The notes beneath the pieces are model-generated. The model worked only from the letters and a program-made list of their open reading frames with translations. It did no database searches and was not told the DNA's origin. Both the position numbers and the translations under genes were made by a program. From positions 9,620,616 through 9,684,615 of the forward strand of contig NC_068338.1 in the NCBI RefSeq assembly GCF_014633365.1: 64,000 nucleotides of DNA, read 5' to 3'. This stretch comes from Diospyros lotus (Eukaryota > Streptophyta > Magnoliopsida > Ericales > Ebenaceae). Of this stretch, positions 1 through 11,092 are shown in pieces. Within the stretch, counting starts at the first letter, position 1. Every line of letters begins with the position of its first letter.

Positions 1-296
1 GTCTAGAAGATGACAGATAACATTTCAAACTAGTTGGAGGAAGACCTTGGGGGGATACTCTAATATGGACTACGAGAACGGCTCGCCAACAGCCAGTCAT
101 CTCCACCTAAGTAGTTCAGATATCAAGCCTCACTCTTTTAATGATCTTTCACAATTTTTGTTCTAGAATGTTATTATCTTAAGATAAGAGAGTAAAACAA
201 TTTTTCTTGCACCTGGGGTCTCTTTTGTCTTCTTCCGACGCATATCGCTAGTTTATGTGTTTCATGCTAGGCATTTACGAGTAAGTAGGGAGATAT
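1..296. other. No recognisable feature
   Basis: Ordinary AT-rich non-coding sequence that borders the CACTA-like end at 297. I see no coding frame, RNA gene or repeat terminus in it. It may be part of an older repeat cut by the window edge. Confidence 0.4.
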
Positions 297-1698
297 CACT
301 ACAAAAAAATTGATTTTTTGCTGTGGTTTTTTTGCGGCGATTTTGAAAATTATCGCAAAACATGGCATTTTGCAACAGTTTATAAACTGCCGCAAAATAC
401 ATTTTTTGCAGCAGTTTTGAAACACCGTTGCAAAATTCATTAAAACATTTAATTTTGCAGCGGTTTTCAAAGAGCCGTCGCTAAATTAAGAAAATAATTA
501 AATAATTAAAAAATTAAATTAAATTTAGTAGCGATTTTTGTGAAACCGTGGCTAAATTCAAAAAAAAATTAAATAATTAAAATTAAAATTAAAATTAAAT
601 AATTAAAATTAAAATTAAAATTAAATTAAAATTTGTGACGATTTTGAAAAATCGCCAAAAAATTTATTAAAAAAATAATTAAATAATTAAAAATTAAAAT
701 TAAATTAATTTTTGAAAATAATTAAAAATTTTAAAATTAAAATTAAATTTAAATTTATTGCAAAATTCATTACAAATTAAAAAATTCCTTAAGATAATAA
801 CTAAAAATTAAATTAATAAAAAATATAAAATCTTAAAAATATTTAAAATTTAATTTAAATTAATCACAAATTGATTAAAAAATTTAATTTAAAAAAAATA
901 AAAAGAAATTTAACAAAATTTTAATAATTTTTAAACAATATATAAAATGTTCTTTTTATTTTTTAATCAATTAATTTGTTTAATTTAACTCATTTAATTT
1001 ATTTTTAATTTATTCCTTTATTCTTTTAAAAAATAATCAATTAATTAATATTTTTTAATTTATATTAAAAAATATAAAATATAATTCTGTAAAATAATGG
1101 TTAGATTAGTATATAATTTATATTTGCACATATATTATAAGGGGGCTTTGCAGATCAGACGGTTCGCGTGTGCACGCGCATAGGGGAGGTCTAGGGTTCG
1201 AAACTTGGGGAGGGGAAGGCTGAAAATTAATTTCCAGCATCGCCACGTGGGGCGCAAACACGCGACTGCGTGGCCGTAGGGCTAGGGCCCCCGGGCGGTC
1301 GGGTGCGCGACCTGGCCGTCCAGCGGAGGGTGCTGAAATTAAAAATTTAATTAGTTTTTTAATTTGGCCGCAGGGCTAGGGCCCTCGGATGGTCGGGTGC
1401 GCGACCTGGCCGCCCAGCGGAGGGTGCTGAAATTAAAAATTTAATTAGTTTTTTAATTTTTGCGGCGATTTTGAAATCACTGCTAAAATTAAAAAATCAT
1501 TTTTTTTGAAATTTTTTGCGGCGGTTCCAAAATCGTCGCTAAATATTTTAAAAACTGCCGCTAAATCACTTATTTTAGGGCGGTTCTTAAACTGCTGCCA
1601 AAAAATATGACTTAGTGACGGTTATTCCAGTGGTTGCTGAAAACTGCTGCTAAATGCTTCGCAACGGCTGATTTAGCGGCAATTTTCAAAACCGCTGC
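297..1698 (+). mobile_element. Non-autonomous CACTA-like (En/Spm-type) DNA transposon, right end missing
   Basis: The left end reads CACTACAAAAAAA, the terminal motif of plant CACTA transposons. It is followed by short sub-terminal inverted units of the form TTTTGCGGCGATTTTGAAAAT / ATCGCAAAA (about 310-660). The same type of unit returns at 1456-1698 (TTTGCGGCGATT, AACTGCCGCTAAA, TTTAGCGGC). The middle is very AT-rich with no ORF above background, so any copy would need transposase from elsewhere. A GC-rich tandem block sits inside. The expected right terminus TTTTGTAGTG is absent because the element is cut at 1698, where a Tekay-type LTR starts. Confidence 0.7.
1272..1459. repeat. Two-copy tandem repeat, 94-bp unit
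   Basis: Copies at 1272-1365 and 1366-1459 both run from GGCCG-AGGGCTAGGGCCC to TTAATTAGTTTTTTAATTT with only a few differences. The first ~55 bp is strongly GC-rich and the rest AT-rich, so the GC block alternates abruptly with its surroundings. It lies between the two sub-terminal repeat regions of the CACTA-like element. Confidence 0.85.
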
Positions 1699-4600
1699 TA
1701 TAACTGTAATGCGCCGCTCCCACTTACGGGTGTTACTCGTGAACAATTACCCGAATTGTCCACCTGCCCGGCCTTAGGTGAAGGGTGGACCATGTTTCCA
1801 GAGGAAACGCTCTAGGTGGGAACTAGGCTCGTCCTTCCCTTCCCTCAACCCCAGGATTCACTAGCAGGATTGAGCTTCCACCACATCGCATTTGATTAGA
1901 AGAAAACTCATAAAAATGCCCAACTGCCATTTACTTATTTATTTTTGATTCTTTTCCATCCAAGAATTTTACCGGGCTCCATAAAAATCACCATTTAAAT
2001 CAATTCATTGATTGACTACCAATTTATGAGGAAAAACTCATAATTTTCAAATTTTCAAAATTTTGGCATTTTCTTAAAAAAAAGCCTGAAAAATCCCTTT
2101 ATTTTGAAATTTCCTCCAGAACCCAAAATCAATTAAGAAATGCCCCAATTTCTCCCAAAAATCCAAATTTTTAAAAAAATTTCGGAGGCGGGGCCTGCTA
2201 GCGCTCCCATGGCTCGCGCGGGGCCCCGCTAGGCGCTGGCCGCGCATGCCTCGCCTGGACGCGCGCACGCGTCCACCCGCCCGCCTGCGGCCCTGCCCGT
2301 GTGCCCGACCGAGCGCCCGCCTGCGCGCGGCCACTGCCGTCTGCGCGCGTGGCCCTGCCTGTGCGCGCGGGGCTGCAGCTGCTGCTTCCCAACTTTTTTT
2401 TATTTTTTATTTGGGCTTCCTAACCCAATTTTTTCATAATTCAAATTTAATAAATGAACTTCACTTTCCTTCAATTTTTGCCTCTTATTCTCCAAAATTA
2501 AGGCTTAAACCATACTTTTGATGCTTCCATAACATTCCAAAAATAAGACTTCACCAACACTTAGGCTTCAACATGCCATAAGCCATAATCTCATTTCAAT
2601 TCAAATCAAACACTACAAAGGAAATACACCCATAGCCTTAGGCTTTAACAAGCCATTACCAACCAAATACATTACATTACATGAATCAAAAGCAACAAAA
2701 TAGGCTACCCTAAGCCATCCAATACACTTGAATCTTCATTTACATGCTTCCACAAGCCATTCCACCTTGTATTGATTTTTCCCATGCTTCCATAACCTAT
2801 ATGTGAGGGTAAAAACCTCATGAGCTATTAAGCTCAATAAGGGTGGAATGCCAAATAAATATGAACAAAACAAGTTTATATGATGTCAAATGCATGCAAG
2901 TGTGGCTAGGTTTCTTTGCCCTCACAACCCTCCAAGGTTAGAGGCAATCAACCCACCATTTCAACCATGTTCCCAAACTAACCTATGGCCATAAGTCTCA
3001 TGAACATAAAAGAACATGCCAAATGCAACATATACATTTATGAAACATACTTGCAACCCATTACAAGGCCACCCTCCCATGGGGCCATCCCTTACCTCTT
3101 CTTGAATCTTTAAATCTTCATTTCAAGAGAGCTTTCATCTTCATTTTCTCCCATCTAAGATGGCATTCAAACAAAAACTCACTTTCTTTGCATATAAGAA
3201 TACTAAATAAAGAAAATAAGAATGCACTTACTTGATTTCTTTCTCTTCTTCTTCTTCCTTTCCTCTCATATCTTCTTTCTTTCATTCTCTCTACAAATGG
3301 CCAAAGGGAGACAAGTCTTCCACACTTGCCATTTTATACTACCCTTTCCCATTTTCAAGAATGGATCTCCACCATTCATTAAAAGCACAATTCATGTGTT
3401 TAAGGAGAATTAAATCTCTACCATTCATTTTAAATAAACAAGCCTTCTCTCTTAAAGAAAACACAAGAAAGCACAATCCATGTGCTCCTTTCTTGATTAA
3501 TCTCATCCATTGGATTAATTTTCCTTTTCAAGACTTAAGCACAACCATTGGATCACTTGGAAATTTCTTTTTATTTTCAATTAATTTAATGGGACTAATT
3601 TCCAACCATCACACTTGAGAGACATAATTAATTTTTTTCCCATTTAATTTAATGGGACTAATTTCCACCATCACATGAGAGGCCACTTGAAAGACATAAA
3701 TGCTTTCCTTCTCATTTAAATAAATCCCACAATTTTCAACCATTAATGGGAGACTAATTTCCCATTTTCCTTTGGATTTATTTAATTCTCCATAATTATA
3801 CTTTACATTAAATGCTTGAAAGACTAATTAGAATTTCTTTTAGCATTTAATTTAATCTCTCCATTTAACTTGGACCACAAAATGCCAAGTGTCATTACAA
3901 GACACTAACCTTGGCTTCCAAGTTATAATCTCCTCCATCCATGTGGCATTACCACATTTATTCATCAATTTAGGAAAAAATAATTATTTCATCCAATAAT
4001 TTCATATTCTCTATTTTCTTTATTTTCCATAATTAATTTCCTCTATGGAATCACTCCAAATTACCAAAATACCCTTTCATGAATTATTAATCCCATATCT
4101 CCACATAAATACAAAATTGGGATTTAATTCACTTATTCACCTAATTCCACATAGGAATTATTATCAATTTATCAAAATACCCTTTATTAGACTTTACTAT
4201 CCAAATTACCAAAATACCCCTCTCATAGGGCACTCTCAATCTCAAGGATTCATCACCTCCTCAAGGGTATTTTTGGAAGTTTTCCTACTTCCTTTCTTAT
4301 TCTCTTAACACCGGTAACACCGGGTGTTATAGTAACGCCCCGTTTTCCAAGGCGCGTTAATTCTTGGGACAATAATAATTTTGTTTTCTTTCAAACTCAT
4401 ACTAAATCACATCATTCCTCGCATTCGTCCCAAAATTTCCCTGCATTATTTTATCTCTAAAGAGAGACATCATATACATACCTCAATTGCGGAAGCTAGA
4501 ATCGAACCTGACATCTTACTTTAACATAAATTATAAATCAAAACTTCACATCACCATTTCTCGACGTTAATCATAAATCATATCTTAATCATGGCTTCTC

Positions 4601-6190
4601 GAACTTAATCCCAATACAAGGCTATTCATTAATGACTTAAACATAACATAAGTCTCAACTAATCATCAACACATAACATACGTTCTTACTAATATTAACC
4701 CTAAATAGGGTTATACATCGTCATCATTAACCATAAGGTTATACATCATCATTCGTCAATCATCTGTCATATCTTACATCATGGACTTCCAATCGTTCAG
4801 ATTTCAAAGTAGTAGGACTTAAACACATGGGCTACATTACATCATTCATCTCATCATTTATTTCATCATGCACTTGGAAAGTGCCATTTCATGCCTCATG
4901 CATCCTCGTACCTGCTATAATCTCCACGTGGAACGTTTGAACATTCCAGGGGCAAAGCCTAATTAAATGATGAACCATCTAAGTAAGCGTACAAAATCAT
5001 TTTCGTGAATGAATGCAAAATGTCATTTTCTTTCATTTTGGTTTGAGCCGATCGTACCTTAATGCTACTCTCCATTTTTATAGTCTCCTTCCCAGATCGA
5101 GTATATGGGTGCACCCTTGGAAAAGCAGCGGTCCCTGCCCGTACTCTCAAACCCTTATGCGGATGCATGATTCAATAATATCATCGTGAACATATGCACA
5201 TTTTATCATCACTGCATGTAAATGCAATCTACATGACATATTCACATCAAGACATGACAACATGATAAAACCATTTTTATCAAATTGAGTTTCGGGAAAA
5301 CCACTTTCAAATCAAGCATTTTCATATAATTAAATCCAGTTGAGAAGTACCACTTACCTAATACGCATTCTCATAACATCTCGATTCTTGTGCCAGGCTT
5401 CTAACGTACTCATTTCAAAACATCAACATACCCTGGCCATCATATTCATTCAATAAATCAATATTCTATTTCTTTCCTAATTTTCTCATCACTTTTCTTT
5501 ATTTCTTCTATTTTCCTCAATAATTCCTTAAACATAATATTCCTCACTAATAATTTCTCAATAAATAATTCTTCAATAATCCAAACTAAGCATTTCTCAA
5601 ATCTTTCATCAAGTATTTCTCAATAGAAATTCCTAAAATAAATTTCCTAATTTACTGGAATTTTCTAGAAAATTTTGCTTACTTTAGCTTAGCCTCTAAG
5701 GCTTTCTCGGTATGTGTGCCTTGACCTCGAAACACGTGACCGACCTCGATTGTCGTGCAAGTCCTCGATTCTCGCACACCACCTCGATTCTCGCGCACTA
5801 CCTTGCTTCTCACACCCTACTTCTCTATTTGCACACCACATCAATTTTTGTGCGATATCTTGATTTTTGTGTATCGCCTCGTTTTTCGTGCACCGTCTCA
5901 AAACATGTGCCCAAACTATTTTTCTTGCCAGAATCTCTAGAATATCATTACATCTTTATTTCCTATTTTCTAGGATTTGTTCGGGATTTGTTTCCATTTT
6001 GTTTCTTTTCTTTTCTTTTTTTTTTTTCCTTCTTCTCCCCTGTTCATCTTCTCCTTCCCTTCTTTTGCAACACCCAACCCCTGCAACTCGGCCATGCACG
6101 CCTTGCCTAAGCCTCCGCCTACGTTTGCAGCTCCGCCCTTTGCCATCCTCGCTGTGCGTCGCGGCCGCCACCACTAATGGTGTTCATCGC
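1699..6190 (-). mobile_element. Tekay-type LTR fragment (minus orientation), opened by a nested solo LTR
   Basis: The first six bases (1699-1704, TATAAC) and the sequence from 4332 (GTAACGCCCCGTTTTCC) together match the minus-orientation start TGTAACGCCCCG of the long LTRs in this window. Its TG has become TA in the left copy. The body 4332 to about 6190 has the landmarks of related copies: a block near 4930 (ACGTTTGAACATTCCAGGGGCA), a transition near 5345 (CACTTACC) and a pyrimidine-rich tract near 6000-6060. The far end is lost where Tat sequence begins, somewhere around 6190. No coding capacity. Confidence 0.6.
1705..4331 (-). mobile_element. Solo LTR, Tekay-type, minus orientation, 2.6 kb
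   Basis: Begins TGTAATGCGCCGCTCCCACT, like the LTR at 59701, and ends GGGTGTTATA. The flanks are ATAAC (1700-1704) and GTAAC (4332-4336), a 5-bp target duplication with one G/A difference. No internal retrotransposon domain follows on either side, so it is a solo LTR. It sits one base inside the start of another LTR. The final CA has become TA, consistent with C-to-T decay. Small ORFs in its GC-rich stretch (2180-2390) look like compositional chance. Confidence 0.75.
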
Positions 6191-6489
6191 AGCCACCCAA
6201 AGCCTCGCGCGCTGTCCAACTCTATCGAGCTCAATTCACGTCGGCCATGGCCGACTGCATCCTTACCAGCTCGTGCATATAAGAGGACATCTCCTCATTC
6301 TATATCAACCAACTCTCTTCAGAGCTAAGGTATGTTCTCATCTCTGACCTACTGATACACTGCCTCATTTTACTCTCCAACTCACTCGATCGTCGGAGTG
6401 CTTGCAGGTGCCAACTGCCCCTCGGACGGACCCATCACCAGAGCTCGCACCCCGCCTTTGATTGTCCCCCCTTTAGTCGGAAAGGAACA

Positions 6490-6508
6490 TTTGGCTCCTA
6501 CCGTGGGG
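6490..6508 (+). other. Primer-binding-site region of the Tat remnant
   Basis: TTTGGCTCCTACCGTGGGG directly follows the LTR end AACA at 6489. The position and the TTGGC…GTGGGG pattern match the PBS of Tat elements as I remember them. I did not assign a tRNA. Confidence 0.5.
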
Positions 6509-6577
6509 CCTAGTAAAACTTACCTACCCCATAAGCTCACTAAAATCCTTTCAAACCAACCTCCCTACTGCCACGCC

Positions 6578-6856
6578 ATGCCACGAACTGGAAACGCCTA
6601 TACCCAAGGGTCAAGTGACAACCACCACTGCCTAACTGCCCGCACCCTTTCCCGAATAACTGGAGTTGTCGACACCGTTGCTGGAGGTTTTACCATCGGA
6701 GTTCCAAGCTCGGAACATGAGCAATACCCTCATGCGATCATGACAATAGATGATACTAAGAAGAAACCAAGAAGAATGGGCCGACACCCTGCGATCTACT
6801 TCACAGATAAAGACTTGAAGGGGTTGATTCGCACCCTAGACCAACAGTTAAGCTGA
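6578..6856 (+). pseudogene. Tat gag/pre-protease fragment
   Basis: A short frame from an ATG in the leader (MPRTGNAYT…) that runs into residues resembling the linker between gag and protease of Tat elements: VDTVAGGFTIG, then a basic stretch, then IYFTDKDLKG, which is where FTDEDL normally precedes protease. The gag core and zinc-binding region are missing, so a large internal deletion has occurred. The frame stops at 6854-6856 before the protease active site. Not functional. Confidence 0.55.
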
Positions 6857-6940
6857 AGTCGCCAACAAGGTCATCTTGATAGGCCTAAAAAAAACGACTT
6901 GTCAGCCCCAAGGGAGCATGGCCAGAAGAACTCCCCATAG

Positions 6941-7487
6941 TGTAATACTTGAGAAATTCTTGAGATTATAAATGGCATTTTACGAAGGGCATAAGTGAAT
7001 TTTTTTAAAGAATGAGGCTATAGGGTACACTATCACAGTTTTAAGTGACCAAATCGACCGAAGGGAGTACCCCAGACCCTAGATATTTAAGGAAAATGGA
7101 ATAGTATTGACGAGTCATTCGAGTTATGATTTTAGGCATCAAAAGAAGTTGAATCTGGAACAGTTTTCAGTACAACTGTAGATCAGGCTGAAAAATCGAA
7201 TCGTCGTAGGAGACTTTCGAAAAGTCAACGAAACCCTGAGGGAGCTCCGATTTTGCGTTAGGATCAACCCTGAAATGGTTTCGGGATGAAACAAGGGTCC
7301 CGTGAGGGCCTGGAGGGTAAAATTGTCTTTATCGAGTAATTTTGAATTATTAATTTTGGAATTTTGGTATTTTAATCTAAATAAAATTAATATTTGAGAA
7401 TATAATTATAATTATGTAATGCCTAAGTGGGATTAAGAATTTAATTAAGAGATTTATATATCATTTTTATGATTTTAACAAATTATA
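6941..7487 (+). mobile_element. Tekay-type LTR, 5' part only (plus orientation)
   Basis: Starts TGTAATACTTGAGAAATTC and continues with the same order of landmarks as the other plus-orientation LTRs (…GACTTTCGAAAAGTCAACG…, …GAAACAAGGGTCCCGTGAGG…). It is cut at 7488 where a second, diverged LTR of the same superfamily begins. No matching remainder is visible downstream. No coding capacity. Confidence 0.55.
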
Positions 7488-9386
7488 TGTAAGACCCCGT
7501 TTCGGCATAAGGTTGCCACGTAATTTCAGTGAGATTAAAATACCGAAAAATGAGTTTAATAGTAAAATAAGTCGCCGAATCGACTGCAGGGAATGCCCCG
7601 GAGTGTAATTGACTAAGAAAAATGATATGGTCTTGATAAGCGTTCCGAAATAGGATTTATAATGTTAAAATAAATTGGAACTGAGATGATTTTCGGTACA
7701 GCTAAAATATAGTTTCGTGTTAGGCTGAAATACCGAATTGTCATATGAGACTTCCAGAAAATCAACGGAACCCTAGGGGGCTTCGGTTTTTCATAACAAT
7801 CAACCCTAAAGTGATTTTAGGATGAAACAAAGGTCCGGTGATGGCGCATGGATGAAATTGTCCTTATCAAGCAAGTTTGGAATTATTAATTTAGGATTTA
7901 ATCTATCGTAACGCAAATTAATTTGTTGTTTCAGGATATAATTGCAATTAGGGAAATTGCTAAGTGAAATAGAGATGAAAAGTGGGATTTAAATTTATAA
8001 TTTTTATTATTATAATATAATATACAATTATATATGTATATGCGTGCGTGCTGTGTGTGTGCTCGTGTGATGGCTATGAGGATCAAAAATGCATGCGAAA
8101 TGGAGGCGCGGGATGACAGCCATGCCTCTACATCTTCAAGCCGAGATTTGCACAAGATTCAGCAAGATTTGAGGAAGAAAATTGGAGCAATTGTCGGGAA
8201 AGATTAGTGTATAATGTAATATATATATAGAGAGAGGAAATGAAAAAGAAGAGTGGAGAAACAGAGAGTTGGAGAGAGAGAGAGAGCCGTGAGGCTATGG
8301 CCGAGAATGAAGAGAAGCAGAGAGAGTGAGAAGCATGAGAGAGAGATTAAGAGAGAGGGAGTGGGTCGACGCGATGGCCAAAACCAGCAAGCGGCCATGG
8401 CCGCGATCAGCAAGCCGCGGCCATGGCAGCTCCTGCGCGAGGTGGAGCAAGCGAAGCAGCAATGCGGGTGGCATTTGTTGAGTGCAAGGTGGTGCGGTGC
8501 GACGTCGAAGGCTGGAAATGGCCCGAAGCAAGGCCAGAGGCCGAGCGAAGTTGCTGGAAGCAAACAGGGGGCTGCCATGGCTGTTCGTTGAAGCAAGCAG
8601 CGAGCAAGGCCGCGGCCAACAGCACCGAGCGCAAGCGAGGAGGCGACGCGGGTCGATGGCGGCTGTTGTAGCTGCGATGGAGGCGCCGAAGGGGCTAGCC
8701 GCGGGTGGCCGCGTTGCAGCAGGCGGAGCTGGGCGGCTGGGCGCACAGGAGGTGCGTAGTAGGGAAGAAGAAGAAGAAGAAGAAGAAGAAGAAGGAGGAG
8801 GAGGAAAGAAAATAAGGAAGAAGAAAAAAAGAAAAAGAAAAGAAGAAGGTTGGCATGGCAGTTGCAGGCGGCTCGCTGGAAGGAGGGAAGAAGAAAGGTT
8901 GAAGAAGAAGAAGGAAATAAAAGAAAAGAAAAAAAAATAAAATAAAAGAAAAAGAATGGGAAAAAAGGGAAATAAATGGAGTAAAATCACGAAAAATATG
9001 GGAAAAATTCTAGAAAAATAGGAAATGGAGATTTATTAATATTTTGGAGCTTTTGGCACGAAAAATAGAGTAAACACGCTTTTCGAGGTCAGGGCACGCA
9101 TACCGAGAAAGTTCGAGAGGCTAAGTCAAGGTGAGTAAAATTTCTTAAAAAATTTTAGAAATTCAAGAATATTATTTTATGAATTTTTATAGAAAAATAA
9201 TTGAGAAAATAATTGAGAAATATTTAGTTTGGATTTATTGAGGAAAAATAGGAAGAAATAGGAAAAATAAAGAAAATACAAGAAATTATGAAAAATAGGT
9301 TTTAAAGTTTATTTAAATAAATATGATGATTAGGATGCTTTGAGGCTTAAGTTAAAATGGCTTGTGCGAGTTTTGAGATTGGCACG
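7488..9386 (+). mobile_element. Tekay-type LTR (plus orientation), interrupted by the Tat element
   Basis: Starts TGTAAGACCCCGTTTCGGCA and keeps the family layout: start region, TATA-like run near 8213-8226, a purine-rich GAGAGAG tract, then a GC-rich region with GCCATGG repeats. The sequence breaks at 9386, where the Tat 3' LTR starts, and appears to continue at 28411-28492 (AATCGAGATGATGCACG…). Long open frames on both strands at 8200-8990 come from GAA/GAG and TTC repeats and are not genes. Confidence 0.55.
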
Positions 9387-10060
9387 TGTTGACGTACGAG
9401 AATCGTTAACCGGAGTTCGAGAGCCCATAATGCGATAACGGGTGCCGAAGAGTAGGGAACAAAAGCAAAAGAACAAACAAGAAGTACACAAGATTTTTAC
9501 GTGGTTCGGCCCGAATCATGCCTAGTCCACGACTGTTCTCTGGTTATTCTGGTAGAGTCACAGTATGTAATTCAGTCATCGATCCTTTTACAGTGGCGTA
9601 TCCTCCTTTATAAATAGAGTCATGTTGTTTACAATTCGAATCAGTTCTAAGTATGGAAGGAGTCTATTCCGTTGATGGCGCTTTCCTTATCGTTCGGAAT
9701 ATCAGGGATAGGTTCCTTGTCTTCAGGGATTTGAATTACTTCTGATAGGCAGGTGTATATCGCTTCCGATTATCTCGCGGTCTTCTGGCTGTTCTAATCT
9801 TTGGCGCATCTTTCGGCGAAGCTGAAGTCGTGATGTTGTGATGCTGGGATGTTGTTTCGAGCTCGCTCGCTTAGGGCGAGCTCGCTGTCTTCAAGTGACC
9901 TGACTTTTTACCGTGAGACTCTTCATTGGTGGTCCTCGATCTCTGGGTCTGGTGAGCCTCTAAGGAATTCCGGCCGGCTTATTGGGCCTTGGGTATTTTG
10001 GGTTAGCCCTGCGGGACCGGGTCCAGCCCGTTAGCTGATTCCCGGAGATCACCCATAACA
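9387..10060 (-). mobile_element. 3' LTR of the Tat element
   Basis: On the minus strand it runs from TGTTATGGGTGATC to CGTACGTCAACA. A TATA-like TATTTATAAAG lies near 9605-9615 in minus orientation. The end region GCCGAACCACGTAAAAATC is a common plant-LTR motif. It matches 27761-28410 along its length, apart from base changes and a roughly 20-bp length difference near the GAGCTCGCT repeats. The polypurine tract adjoins its inner side, which fixes the orientation. Confidence 0.88.
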
Positions 10061-10080
10061 TAAGCCCCCCAGCTCTTAGT
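10061..10080 (-). other. Polypurine tract of the Tat element
   Basis: Minus-strand ACTAAGAGCTGGGGGGCTTA directly abuts the LTR start TGTTATGG. In reverse transcription this is where plus-strand synthesis would be primed. Its location on the 10061 side proves that the LTR at 9387-10060 is the 3' LTR of a minus-strand element. Confidence 0.75.
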
Positions 10081-10330
10081 GCGAGTTGTGGACTGAGAGC
10101 TGTTTTAGTTGCCGCGACCTGTTTATTCGTGTTTCGGACTATCTCCCGTCCCTTCCTCGAGAAACGTTTCGAATGGCGCGTCTTGTCCGTACCGCTTTTA
10201 ATGTGCGCACTTTCCCATTACTGCGCGTGATTATGCCTGTGGGCCCCACGAGATATCGTGCGGCCGATTTACTTGGGGCATGCCATGAGCCGTTTTCTGA
10301 TCTGACGGCCGAGATCTTTCGAGTAAAAGG

Positions 10331-10338
10331 TATAAATA
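10331..10338 (+). promoter_or_regulatory. TATA box of the antisense Tat gene
   Basis: TATAAATA on the plus strand, about 270 bp inside the 3' LTR. It is followed 170 bp later by a good splice donor (CCG|GTAAGTT at 10509) and then by the antisense coding exons. It lies opposite to the retrotransposon's own transcription. The region 10061-10330 upstream is non-coding and would be its promoter. Confidence 0.5.
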
Positions 10339-11092
10339 ACGGGCAGAGGCTTCCTTCTTCCCTCTTCGCTTGTCATTTCGATTTTTTGCTTGTGCAAAGG
10401 CTTTTTCTTCCGTCTTCGCGCTTAGTATCGGTTATGATCGCCTTCTTGGTTTTTGGGTGCCTTTGCTGCCGTTCCCAACTCCGGCACCACTCGCCTGCTA
10501 TTTTTCCGGTAAGTTCCAACTCTTTTAATTCGCCTTTTGGTTATCTGCACTTCAGCCCTACTCGCGTACTGCCTTCTTCGTGATAGCTGTCTTTTTCCAG
10601 TTTTGGAGCGTCGTTTGCCCCTTTTTGGCTCGTGGCTGTAGAAGCAAGCTCGTCTTGCGTTTAGATATCTTTCGGGTTGGAATGTCCAGTCGCCCCCACC
10701 CCCATTTGCTTTAGGAAGTGTCCTTGTTTCGCGGATCTTGCCCGACCTGATTGAATGGGGGAGTCCTTAGGGCTTTTTTCTTTCTCGCGAGCACTGGTCG
10801 GCTTCTGGCGACCTGACTCTAATTTTGTCGTAGATGTCCCTCTCAGGTCACAGGCGCCGCGACTATAAGATAGGAGACATGGACACTCTGACTTCTTCGA
10901 AACCATGCGAAGGGTGGGAAGAGATTGTTCAAGAGCTCTCCTCTCGGCAAGATAGGGGCGCTCGGGAACTCGCTTCTTCCGTCTCTGCTGCTTCGTCTCA
11001 GCGGTCTGAGGATGACCAAAGCGCCCGCGAGGTGTTCGAGCGTCATCCTTCAAACGTGACCTTCAGCGAGCTCAATTCATGGGTTAGGGAGT

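Larger units (their letters stand above)
6191..6940 (+). mobile_element. Tat-lineage LTR end plus leader remnant (plus strand)
   Basis: A plus-strand fragment holding a TATA-like box (ATATAAG near 6277), the end of an LTR (…GGAACA at 6489), a primer-binding region and leader, and a short coding remnant. The leader TTTGGCTCCTACCGTGGGG resembles the leader of Tat-type gypsy elements. Most of gag is deleted: leader sequence joins almost directly to the region just before protease. The left edge is uncertain; the right edge is the LTR starting at 6941. It is a different element from the minus-strand Tat copy at 9387-28410. Confidence 0.6.

Noticed and set aside
1134..1215. Possible tRNA gene or SINE head (GGGTTCGAAAC)
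   Set aside because: Only a B-box-like motif is present. No cloverleaf or convincing A box could be drawn.
8204..8990. Long open frames on both strands (up to 231 aa)
   Set aside because: They come from GAA/GAG and TTC/TCT repeats in the transcribed part of an LTR. The translations are S/F/R/E-rich without domains, and both strands are open at once.
10086..10583. 165-aa plus-strand frame next to the Tat 3' LTR
   Set aside because: It spans the TATA box and 5' UTR of the antisense gene and crosses a likely splice donor. No domain is visible.
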